In this document: positions 1-5,233 of the stretch, in pieces
Numbering within the stretch: the first letter of the stretch is position 1
Layout: each line of letters begins with the position of its first letter
Origin: Acidobacteriota bacterium
GTDB lineage: Bacteria; Acidobacteriota; Vicinamibacteria; Vicinamibacterales; CAVVIG01
Length of the DNA stretch: 5,580 nucleotides
Reading direction: 5' to 3'
Assembly (NCBI GenBank): GCA_003222555.1
Contig: QHWL01000123.1
Span: forward strand, 1 to 5,580
The notes under the pieces: model-generated
Databases searched by the model: none
Told to the model about the DNA's origin: nothing
Seen by the model: the letters and a program-made list of their open reading frames with translations, nothing else
Translations under genes and position numbers: made by a program

Positions 1-1
1 C

Positions 2-259
2 TCCACCGGCTCGTCGGCTCTCACGTATACCTTCGAAGTGGCGGCTGACGCCGGGTTCGCGCAAAAGAATTACACCAAGGATAACGTCGCCGGGGGCGCG
101 AACGGCAACACGAGCCAGACGATCGACCGGCTGGGCGGCTCGCGGACCTACTACTGGCGCGTGCAGGCGAACCTGGGTGGCGCCGCCGGACCATATTCAG
201 TCGTACAGACGTTCACGATCGGGCCAGAGGTGATCCTCGGCACGCCGACGTTGACGTAG
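2..259 (+). CDS. 5' fragment of the FN3 protein, ending at the premature TAG
   Basis: If the TAG at 257-259 is real, translation of the upstream gene ends here, directly after the linker that starts the second FN3 unit. The fragment is open to the window start, so it begins upstream. The GTG at 38 is in frame but lies inside the repeat (codons for FEV-AADAG), with no purine-rich ribosome binding site in front, so it is not a credible start. The product would lack the second FN3 unit and the Trp-rich C-terminal domain. It would be complete only as a chain of upstream repeats. Confidence 0.5.
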   Translation, partial: STGSSALTYTFEVAADAGFAQKNYTKDNVAGGANGNTSQTIDRLGGSRTYYWRVQANLGGAAGPYSVVQTFTIGPEVILGTPTLT

Positions 260-544
260 CCGATCAACGGCGCCCCGGGGTTCTCGCCGCTGTCGCTCAC
301 CGTCAACAATATCTCGCGGACGGGCCCGGCCGGTGCGATCGTTTACCAAGTAGACGTCGCCGCAAGCGACGCCTTCAGCACCATCCTTTTCACTGGGGAG
401 GCGCCCGAGCAGTCGGGTCCTCAGACGACGGTCATCGCCGCGGTCAGCGGGCTCGTTTCGGGCGCGACGTACTTCTGGCGCGCGCGCGCGATCGACCGCA
501 GCAACAACATCACCACGCCTTACTCGTCTGCCGCCTCGTTCGTC

Positions 545-1045
545 GTGCAGTCTTTCAACATCCGGACCGCCAAGTTCTGGGACAACCCGCCCGATACGGG
601 CAGCTGGCCGATCGGGGCGAAGATCACCTCCATCGAGTTCACGGGCTTCTCGATGCGCGTCGACTTCGATCGCCGTGAGGGACCGAACCGATGGCCCGAC
701 GTCGTCCCGCCAGGATGGGTCGGTGGCCTGCAGTACACGCTGGGCATCTGCCGCAATATCGCGGGCGAGTGGCACTGCTCGGCGGTCGTCCAGTTCTGGA
801 ACGGACGCAGTCTCGACGACACCGCGCCGGCGTCCAGGTTCTGGCGGGAATGGTGGTACGACTCGGCCCGCTGGGGTCCGCTGGCGAGCGTCCGGCCGGA
901 GGAAGGCGAAACGATGGGCGTGTTCGTGGCCTCGGGCGACTTGCGCCAGCGGTTCTTCACGCAAAATACCTGCCCGCGCGTTTGCGAGATCTCGAACGTC
1001 GCCCTCGTGCCGTTCACGACTGGGTACGCCAAGTACGAGTACTGA
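545..1045 (+). CDS. Trp-rich C-terminal domain of the FN3 protein (unrecognised domain)
   Basis: This is the part of the FN3 gene that follows the second repeat. It has 10 Trp in about 166 residues, including FWREWWYD, and four Cys arranged as two close pairs (C-x8-C in ICRNIAGEWHC, and CPRVC near the end). That pattern fits an extracellular, possibly disulfide-bonded beta-rich domain. I cannot name the family. The GTG at 545 is the first possible start after the TAG, but no Shine-Dalgarno sequence precedes it and it sits inside continuous repeat sequence. Independent translation is therefore unlikely, and this is best read as the tail of the interrupted gene. The stop at 1043-1045 is followed by hairpins that could end the transcript. 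Confidence 0.45.
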   Translation: MQSFNIRTAKFWDNPPDTGSWPIGAKITSIEFTGFSMRVDFDRREGPNRWPDVVPPGWVGGLQYTLGICRNIAGEWHCSAVVQFWNGRSLDDTAPASRFWREWWYDSARWGPLASVRPEEGETMGVFVASGDLRQRFFTQNTCPRVCEISNVALVPFTTGYAKYEY

Positions 1046-1072
1046 CCGGATAGTCGCTTGCAGCAAGGCCGA

Positions 1073-1086
1073 GCGGCGCAAGCCGC
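1073..1086 (+). other. Short GC hairpin with GCAA tetraloop
   Basis: GCGGC at 1073-1077 pairs with GCCGC at 1082-1086 around GCAA, a GNRA-type tetraloop. It lies 27 bases after the stop of the FN3 gene. It is short and could occur by chance in GC-rich DNA, but it is the first of three successive inverted repeats in this gap. Confidence 0.35.
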
Positions 1087-1096
1087 GAAGGCACAG

Positions 1097-1120
1097 GCGC
1101 TGGGGGCGGGGCCCCAGCGC
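1097..1120 (+). terminator. Strong hairpin downstream of the FN3 gene, possible terminator
   Basis: GCGCTGGGG at 1097-1105 is perfectly complementary to CCCCAGCGC at 1112-1120, giving a 9-bp GC-rich stem with a 6-base loop. It lies 51 bases past the stop codon. No T-tract follows, so it is not a classical intrinsic terminator. It could act as a T-less terminator or protect the 3' end of the transcript. Confidence 0.45.
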
Positions 1121-1148
1121 AGAGTACAGACTGATCCGCTCGACACCT

Positions 1149-1191
1149 CGCGCACCGTTCCGCGACCGCATCATTCGCGGTCCGGTGCGCG
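1149..1191 (+). other. Long two-part inverted repeat between the FN3 and hydrolase genes
   Basis: CGCGCACCG at 1149-1157 pairs with CGGTGCGCG at 1183-1191 (9 bp). After a 2x2 internal loop, CCGCGA at 1160-1165 pairs with TCGCGG at 1175-1180 (6 bp), leaving a 9-base loop. Fifteen base pairs in one hairpin are hard to dismiss as chance. It could be a second terminator element for the upstream gene, a structured leader, or an operator-like palindrome upstream of the hydrolase. No T-tract follows it. Confidence 0.45.
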
Positions 1192-1258
1192 GCAGTGATC
1201 GTCAAGCGAAATCCTTCGAGAATCCGCAACCCTCCGGCGCTCAGTCGTTCGGCGCGTC

Positions 1259-1287
1259 TTGCGTCGTTCCACCCATGGTTATAGGAT
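1259..1287 (+). promoter_or_regulatory. Possible sigma-70-type promoter of the alpha/beta hydrolase gene
   Basis: TTGCGT at 1259-1264 and TAGGAT at 1282-1287 are separated by 17 bases. They match the -35 consensus at 3 of 6 positions and the -10 consensus at 4 of 6. The AT-rich GTTATAGGAT stands out in GC-rich surroundings. The implied start near 1294 leaves a leader of only about a dozen bases before the ATG, which is short. This is the best candidate in the gap, but weak. Confidence 0.25.
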
Positions 1288-1296
1288 GCCTTCACT

Positions 1297-1302
1297 GGAG
1301 GG
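1297..1302 (+). promoter_or_regulatory. Ribosome binding site of the alpha/beta hydrolase gene
   Basis: GGAGGG lies 4 bases before ATG 1307 and 7 bases before ATG 1310. It decides the start against the upstream in-frame codons at 1259 and 1286, and it favours 1310 slightly over 1307 on spacing. Confidence 0.7.
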
Positions 1303-1306
1303 CCAG

Positions 1307-3301
1307 ATGATGCTCGCAAGGTTGATAACAGCGGTCACTCTGGGTGTGGCGTTGAGCGGTGGCCTTGAAGTGAATGGGCAGAGCCAGCCGGGCTCCGCGT
1401 CCGCTCCGAAGGCCCTTTCACGCGTCACCAAACTCGACATCACCAGCCGGCGTCCCGCATTCGGCGGCAAGTCGTTCGGGACCGCCGGCGCGTACGAAAT
1501 CCTCATCGGGACGGCGCACGCCGTCGCCGACCCAAAGGCCGCGGTCAACGCCGGCATCGTCGATCTCGACAAGGCGCCTCGCAATGCCGCAGGTCTGGTC
1601 GAATACAGCTTCGACGTGCAGATCTTGAAGCCGGTCGACATTGGCAAGGGCAACGGCACGCTGCTCTACGAGATCAACAATCGCTCCAACAGACCCCTTT
1701 ATGGGTATTTCGATGAGGGAGGGCCGGGCTACGACGCCGACAATACCGGCAACGGCTTCCTGATGAACAACGGTTACACCTACGTCGCGAGCGGCTGGAT
1801 GCATGGCGCGAAGGGAACGGCCAATTCTCTTCAACTGTGGGCCTATCTGCCGATCGCCTCGAACAACGGCCAGCCGATTACCGGAACGGCCATGGAAGAA
1901 TGGATGGAACCCGGGACCGGAGCGTTTGGCAAGCTGTCGTATCCCGCCGCGACGCTCGATCAGGCAAAGGCGACGCTCACCTATCGCGAGCACCAGGACG
2001 ATTCCCGGCAAACGCTACCAGCGTCGCAGTGGTCGTACGTGAACGAGACGACGGTCAAAGTGACGCCACCTCCGGGCGCAGATGCCGGAACGATCTACGA
2101 ATTCGTGTACGAGGCGAAGGATTCCGTCGTCGAGGGTCTGGGCTTTGCCGGGATGCGCGATTTCGTGTCCTTCATGCGCCACTCCCCCGCCGACGAAGCG
2201 GGCACGGCCAACCCGCTCTTCGTGAATGGCCAGCCAGCCCTCCGACTCGCCGTGGCCGCCGGGGCGTCACAGAGCGGCCGCGTGGTGAGGGACTTCATCT
2301 ATCAGGGGTTCAACCAGGACACGGCGGGGCGCAAGGTGTTCGAGGGCATGAACGCCGACATGGCTGGAGCGCGCAGGACGTTTACGAACTATCGGTTCGC
2401 CCAGCCAGGCCGTTGGACGCGCCAGCACGAGGATCACCCCTACCCGACCAGCGAGTTTCCTTTCACGTTCGAGAAGACAACCGATCATCTCACGGGCAAG
2501 AGCGATGGACTTTTAGCCAGGTGTTCCGCGTCGAACACGTGCCCGAACGTCATTCAGGTCGACAGCTACGCGGAATTGTACGGAGCTCACGGTTCGCTCA
2601 ACGTCACCGACACGAAGGGAAAACCGCTCCAGCTGCCGGCGAACGTGCGGCTTTACCAGCTGTCGCTGTCGCATAACCAAGGCGACGCCGGGTGCATGGA
2701 TCCCGCCAACAAAGTGTCGCCGAATCCTTATTACAGAGCGGCACTCCAGGCAACCGTGCGCTGGGTGCGCGACGGCGTGGCTCCGCCTCCAACACGCGCC
2801 CCGTCAGCCGCGGACGGCACGTTCGTCACAGTCGCCGAGCAAGGCAAAGACTATCCGACGATCCCGGAACGGCCGTTCAACTCCAAAATCAGCGAGGTTG
2901 GGGTGCGCGACTTTTCTGTGTTTCCTCCGAAGGAGAAAGGCAAGTACACGATCCTGGTGCCGAAGCTGGATCGCGACGGCAATATGGTGGCCGGCGTTCT
3001 GGTTCCTGAAGTGGCCGTGCCCGTCGCCACCTACGGCAAAGCCGTCCGGAAGAAAGGCTTTGGGGAGGGCGACCTCTGCGGCGCCAACGGTGCCACGATA
3101 GCATTTGCGAAAACGAAGGCCGAAAGGCTCGCCCGCGGCGATTCACGTCTCTCGGTCGAGGAGCGTTATCCAGGCGGTCAGGCCGAGTACTCCGAAAAAT
3201 ACGGGCGCGCCGTCGACAAGCTCGTCGCCGAGGGGTACCTGCTGGCCGAGGATGGGACCAGGCTCAAGACGGCTGCGTCATTGCCACGAGGGTCGAACTA
3301 G
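1307..3301 (+). CDS. Secreted alpha/beta hydrolase domain protein (Abhydrolase_10-like)
   Basis: This encodes a predicted exported serine hydrolase of 664 residues, substrate unknown. The N-terminus (Arg5, then a hydrophobic run to about residue 20, then VNGQSQ) looks like a Sec signal peptide. The sequence after it follows the pattern I know for the Abhydrolase_10 family: FGGKSFGTAGAYE, then IVDLDKAPRNA, then LLYEINNRSN, then the nucleophile elbow GASQSGR. The elbow is Gly-x-Ser-x-Ser rather than Gly-x-Ser-x-Gly, with Ser321 the likely nucleophile. Further on are DSYAEL (Glu423, a possible acid), LSHNQG (His456, the likely catalytic His) and WVRDGVAPPPTRAPSAADGT, typical of the family C-terminus. 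The start is placed at 1307, because GGAGGG at 1297-1302 lies just upstream. The adjacent ATG at 1310 is equally possible, while 1259 and 1286 would lack this site. The MBL hydrolase gene follows after 102 bp, probably on the same transcript. Confidence 0.87.
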   Translation: MMLARLITAVTLGVALSGGLEVNGQSQPGSASAPKALSRVTKLDITSRRPAFGGKSFGTAGAYEILIGTAHAVADPKAAVNAGIVDLDKAPRNAAGLVEYSFDVQILKPVDIGKGNGTLLYEINNRSNRPLYGYFDEGGPGYDADNTGNGFLMNNGYTYVASGWMHGAKGTANSLQLWAYLPIASNNGQPITGTAMEEWMEPGTGAFGKLSYPAATLDQAKATLTYREHQDDSRQTLPASQWSYVNETTVKVTPPPGADAGTIYEFVYEAKDSVVEGLGFAGMRDFVSFMRHSPADEAGTANPLFVNGQPALRLAVAAGASQSGRVVRDFIYQGFNQDTAGRKVFEGMNADMAGARRTFTNYRFAQPGRWTRQHEDHPYPTSEFPFTFEKTTDHLTGKSDGLLARCSASNTCPNVIQVDSYAELYGAHGSLNVTDTKGKPLQLPANVRLYQLSLSHNQGDAGCMDPANKVSPNPYYRAALQATVRWVRDGVAPPPTRAPSAADGTFVTVAEQGKDYPTIPERPFNSKISEVGVRDFSVFPPKEKGKYTILVPKLDRDGNMVAGVLVPEVAVPVATYGKAVRKKGFGEGDLCGANGATIAFAKTKAERLARGDSRLSVEERYPGGQAEYSEKYGRAVDKLVAEGYLLAEDGTRLKTAASLPRGSN

Positions 3302-3332
3302 TCGACAAACCGGTCACGGCACGGGAAGTTAG

Positions 3333-3407
3333 ATGATGAAACACCTGATTGATCGAACCGTCGTCTGCACTTGCGGCAAGGTGAGACGACAGAGAGGACG
3401 TTTATGA
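3333..3407 (+). CDS. Possible 24-residue leader ORF overlapping the MBL gene start
   Basis: An ATG ATG start at 3333 and 3336 is preceded by GGGAAG at 3323-3328, a usable ribosome binding site with 4 or 7 bases of spacing. The frame (MMKHLIDRTVVCTCGKV...) is open for 24 codons. It ends at TGA 3405-3407, which overlaps the ATG of the MBL gene at 3404 in an ATGA arrangement typical of translational coupling. The peptide contains a Cys-Thr-Cys and is rich in basic residues near its end. A strong hairpin lies inside it, so ribosomes translating this ORF would open that hairpin. I do not recognise the peptide. It may simply be a chance ORF in a gap; conservation would decide. Confidence 0.3.
   Translation: MMKHLIDRTVVCTCGKVRRQRGRL
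3360..3390 (+). promoter_or_regulatory. Hairpin immediately upstream of the MBL gene ribosome binding site
   Basis: GTCGTCT at 3360-3366 pairs with AGACGAC at 3384-3390 (7 bp). After a single bulged G, CAC at 3368-3370 pairs with GTG at 3381-3383. After another bulged G, TTG at 3371-3373 pairs with CAA at 3377-3379, around a CGG loop. The total is 13 bp. The hairpin ends exactly where the purine-rich ribosome binding site (3391-3398) starts. There is no T-tract, so termination is unlikely; a role in translation control, RNA processing or transcript stability is more plausible. Confidence 0.5.
3391..3398 (+). promoter_or_regulatory. Ribosome binding site of the MBL-fold hydrolase gene
   Basis: AGAGAGGA ends 5 bases before ATG 3404. 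It selects this ATG over the in-frame TTG at 3371, which has no comparable site and would place 11 extra residues in front of the Tat signal. Confidence 0.65.
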
Positions 3408-4522
3408 CGAATCGCGAGAAGAACGACGTCAGGCAATTCGATCGCCGGCAGGCGCTGGGGCTCATGGGAGCGGCAGGGCTCGGCATGGCTTCCGCCTGGG
3501 GCGAACAGGTCGCCGGTGCGCAGGCCGCGCCGCCGCCGAACCCGAACGCCCCTGTTGCCCCGTGGGAGCCCAGCACGAGCGCGCCGGCCATTCCGACGTG
3601 GCGCACCGAGCTCAAGCAGCTCGCGCCCAACGTGTGGACCTACATCCAGGCCGGCGGCCCGAACATCCCGACCGGAGGCATCTCCAATGCGCTGGCTGTC
3701 GCCGGACCCGATCACTGGCTGGCGGTCGACGCGCTGGGGCAGCCTTTCCATACCAAGGCGTTCATCGCGGCGGCCAACAAAGCCACCGGCAAGCCGTGCG
3801 GCCGCCTGGTCAACACTCATCATCACGGCGACCACGTGGCCGGCAATCAATTCTTCCTGCCCGTCGAGATCGTGTCGCACGAGTACTGCCGCGACGAGGT
3901 CGTCAAGATGGCAGCGGCCGTCCCGCCGGGTGCGAAATTCCCGAAGCGCGAGGGGGGTGCCGATGGGACGGAAGATCGCAAGATCGCGATACCCGTCACG
4001 ACCTTCAGCGACCGGATGACTTACCGCGTGGGCAATATCGTGGTGGAGTTTCTGTTCATCGACCCCGCCCACACCTGGGGCGACATCGTCGCGTATTTGC
4101 CCGCCGAGAAGATTCTGTTCGCCGGTGATATCTTCTTCAACTACGTCACGCCCTACGGCCACAACGCGCACATCAGCAAGTGGATTGAAGTGTGCGAAAA
4201 GATCAACAAGATGGACGTGAACGTCATCGTGCCGGGCCACGGCCCCCTCGCCGGTAAAAAAGAGCTGGCGCAGATGGCCGACTATTACCGGGCGCTCATA
4301 CCCGAGGTGAAAAAGCGTTATGCGGCTCGTATGACGCCCGGGCAAGCGGCCGCAGACATCAAGCTGCCGAAATACCAGAACTGGCGCGGTCCCGAGCAGC
4401 TGGTCAACAACGTCGTCCGTTTGTATGCGGAGTTCAACGGAACCTTGATCTCCGACGTCCTGGTGGAGGCGAACACCAAGGCGGCTCAGGAATACAACGC
4501 CCTCAAGGCTAAACGAGTGTAG
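3404..4522 (+). CDS. Tat-exported metallo-beta-lactamase-fold hydrolase
   Basis: This encodes a 372-residue MBL-superfamily metallohydrolase, probably periplasmic or extracellular. The N-terminus has a twin-arginine motif (FDRRQALGLMGAAGLG, Arg14-Arg15) followed by a hydrophobic stretch and AGAQA, so folded export by Tat is predicted. A Pro-rich linker covers about residues 42-63. The catalytic set for two metals is complete: the H-x-H-x-D-H motif THHHGDH (His139, His141, Asp143, His144), His223 in PAHTWGD, Asp242 in FAGD and His279 in PGHG. The overall pattern resembles the broad SoxH-like or generic 'MBL fold metallo-hydrolase' proteins rather than a characterised beta-lactamase. Substrates in this superfamily range from lactams and lactones to thioesters and sulfate esters, so none can be assigned here. 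The gene follows the alpha/beta hydrolase by 102 bp with no clear promoter between them. A terminator-like hairpin follows its stop. Confidence 0.9.
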   Translation: MTNREKNDVRQFDRRQALGLMGAAGLGMASAWGEQVAGAQAAPPPNPNAPVAPWEPSTSAPAIPTWRTELKQLAPNVWTYIQAGGPNIPTGGISNALAVAGPDHWLAVDALGQPFHTKAFIAAANKATGKPCGRLVNTHHHGDHVAGNQFFLPVEIVSHEYCRDEVVKMAAAVPPGAKFPKREGGADGTEDRKIAIPVTTFSDRMTYRVGNIVVEFLFIDPAHTWGDIVAYLPAEKILFAGDIFFNYVTPYGHNAHISKWIEVCEKINKMDVNVIVPGHGPLAGKKELAQMADYYRALIPEVKKRYAARMTPGQAAADIKLPKYQNWRGPEQLVNNVVRLYAEFNGTLISDVLVEANTKAAQEYNALKAKRV

Positions 4523-4534
4523 CCGCGCGAACTC

Positions 4535-4557
4535 CCTCGAGGCTTTGGGCTTCGAGG
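4535..4557 (+). terminator. Terminator-like hairpin after the MBL gene
   Basis: CCTCGAGGC at 4535-4543 pairs with GCTTCGAGG at 4549-4557, giving 9 bp with one G-T wobble and a TTTGG loop. It begins 12 bases after the MBL stop codon. Only two T residues follow directly, so it lacks a proper U-tract. It could end, or weaken, read-through from the two hydrolase genes into the DinB-like gene. Confidence 0.45.
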
Positions 4558-4591
4558 TTCGGCTTGCGGGCGTAGACTATTGGCGGTTGCG

Positions 4592-4598
4592 AAAGGAG
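4592..4598 (+). promoter_or_regulatory. Ribosome binding site supporting a TTG start
   Basis: AAAGGAG ends 7 bases before TTG 4606, an ideal distance. No ATG or GTG in the same frame gives both a ribosome binding site and a signal peptide, so this site is the main reason for calling the TTG start. Confidence 0.7.
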
Positions 4599-4605
4599 CC
4601 GCATC

Positions 4606-5172
4606 TTGAAGAAGCTCGTTCTCTGCCTTCTCGCTCTTGCTATAAGCGGCGCAGCACACGCGCAGTCGGCCAACCCGCTTACGGGCGGCGCGAGACTGAA
4701 CTACGGAATCATCAAGGGCTTCGTCACGCGCGCGGCCGCGAAGATGCCTGAAGAGAATTACCCGTTTCGTCCGACGCCCGAGGTGCGTACCTTCGCCCAG
4801 CTGATCGGCCATCTAGCGGATGCGAACTACCGGATCTGTTCGGTACTGGTCGGCGAGGATCCGCCGATGGACGCCGGCATCGAAAGAAACAAGAAGACGA
4901 GGGCCGATCTCGTCAAGGCGCTCGGTGAATCGTTCATATACTGCGACAAGGTCTACGCTGACATGGCCGATGCGACGGGCACGCCGATCGTCAAGTTCGA
5001 CGCAGGAGGCGAAGGGTCGCGTGTGCCCATCCAGATGCCACGGCTGACCGTCCTCGCGTTCCACGTATCGCACGCCTTCGAGCACTACGGCAACATCGTC
5101 ACCTACGTGCGGCTCAAGGGCCTCGTTCCTCCCTCATCAGAGCCGCCCTTCGGCGCATACGCCCCGCCCTGA
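4606..5172 (+). CDS. Exported DinB-superfamily protein
   Basis: This encodes a 188-residue protein with a clear Sec signal peptide: MKK, a Leu/Ala-rich core and AHA before QSA, so cleavage is predicted after residue 19. The mature part matches the DinB/YfiT four-helix-bundle pattern. It has a first helix with one His (QLIGHLADAN, His69) and a late helix with H-x3-H (SHAFEHYG, His156 and His160), followed by TYVRLKGLVPPSSE, a common ending in DinB_2-type proteins. These three His residues are the usual metal triad. Characterised relatives in the cytoplasm are metal-dependent thiol transferases or related enzymes; the function of secreted members is not established. It starts with TTG behind a strong ribosome binding site, 83 bp after the MBL gene and beyond a terminator-like hairpin. 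It may therefore be transcribed separately or as a weakly linked third gene. Domain and export calls are fairly secure; activity is unknown. Confidence 0.82.
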   Translation: MKKLVLCLLALAISGAAHAQSANPLTGGARLNYGIIKGFVTRAAAKMPEENYPFRPTPEVRTFAQLIGHLADANYRICSVLVGEDPPMDAGIERNKKTRADLVKALGESFIYCDKVYADMADATGTPIVKFDAGGEGSRVPIQMPRLTVLAFHVSHAFEHYGNIVTYVRLKGLVPPSSEPPFGAYAPP

Positions 5173-5191
5173 GGCTCTCGCCAGAATCCAG

Positions 5192-5233
5192 CGCGCCTCT
5201 CACCTTCAGCCTCCGGCTGACGGTTCAGGCGCG
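5192..5233. terminator. Nested inverted repeat between convergent genes, possible bidirectional terminator
   Basis: TCAGCC at 5206-5211 pairs with GGCTGA at 5215-5220 around TCC. ACC at 5202-5204 and GGT at 5222-5224 extend this after one mismatch. Further out, CGCGCCT at 5192-5198 pairs with AGGCGCG at 5227-5233. The structure lies between the stops of the DinB-like gene (+) and the glycosyltransferase gene (-), and its outer arm covers the latter's stop codon. No T-tract is present on either strand, so the terminator role is inferred from position and symmetry only. Confidence 0.4.

Larger units (their letters stand above)
2..1045 (+). pseudogene. Fibronectin type III repeat protein, 5'-partial, interrupted by one in-frame TAG
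   Basis: One reading frame runs from the window edge to TGA at 1043-1045 and is broken only by TAG at 257-259. Protein similarity continues straight across that stop. Before it is the end of one FN3-like unit, with YYWRVQA at 149-169 followed by a GPYS...FT strand. After it is a second unit at about 239-544, with the matching YFWRARA at 470-490 followed by TPYSSAASF. The pair looks like tandem FN3 beta-sandwiches, which in bacteria usually occur in secreted or surface proteins that bind polymers or partner proteins. The last 165 residues form a separate Trp-rich domain that I do not recognise. The N-terminus, and any signal peptide, lie outside the window. TAG could be a C-to-T change of CAG (Gln) in a sequence reading TL-T-x-PINGA, or an assembly or read error. 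The FN3 call is fairly sure; whether the gene is truly broken is not. Confidence 0.7.

Noticed and set aside
478..490. Alternating GC run of 13 bases, possible Z-DNA or slippage site
   Set aside because: It is explained by the codons for Trp-Arg-Ala-Arg-Ala in the FN3 repeat and leaves the frame intact.
197..1174. Long minus-strand ORF (325 residues) opposite the FN3 gene
   Set aside because: Arg-rich, low-complexity translation with no domain pattern, antisense to recognisable FN3 sequence; typical of high-GC DNA.
1244..1269. GTCGTTC repeated at 1244-1250 and 1263-1269, possible operator half-sites
   Set aside because: Only 7 bases, no symmetry and no matching spacing rule; could be chance in this composition.
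1837..2676. Plus-strand 279-residue ORF in another frame of the alpha/beta hydrolase gene
   Set aside because: Arg/Gly-rich shadow frame wholly inside a gene with clear family motifs; no ribosome binding site.
3329..4345. Minus-strand ORF of 338 residues opposite the MBL gene
   Set aside because: The plus strand encodes a complete MBL active site; the antisense frame gives a His/Arg/Asp/Val-rich product without motifs.
4551..4578. Possible promoter TTCGAG - 16 bases - TAGACT upstream of the DinB-like gene
   Set aside because: The -35 match is poor and overlaps the hairpin arm; only the -10-like TAGACT is reasonable, so it was not listed as a feature.
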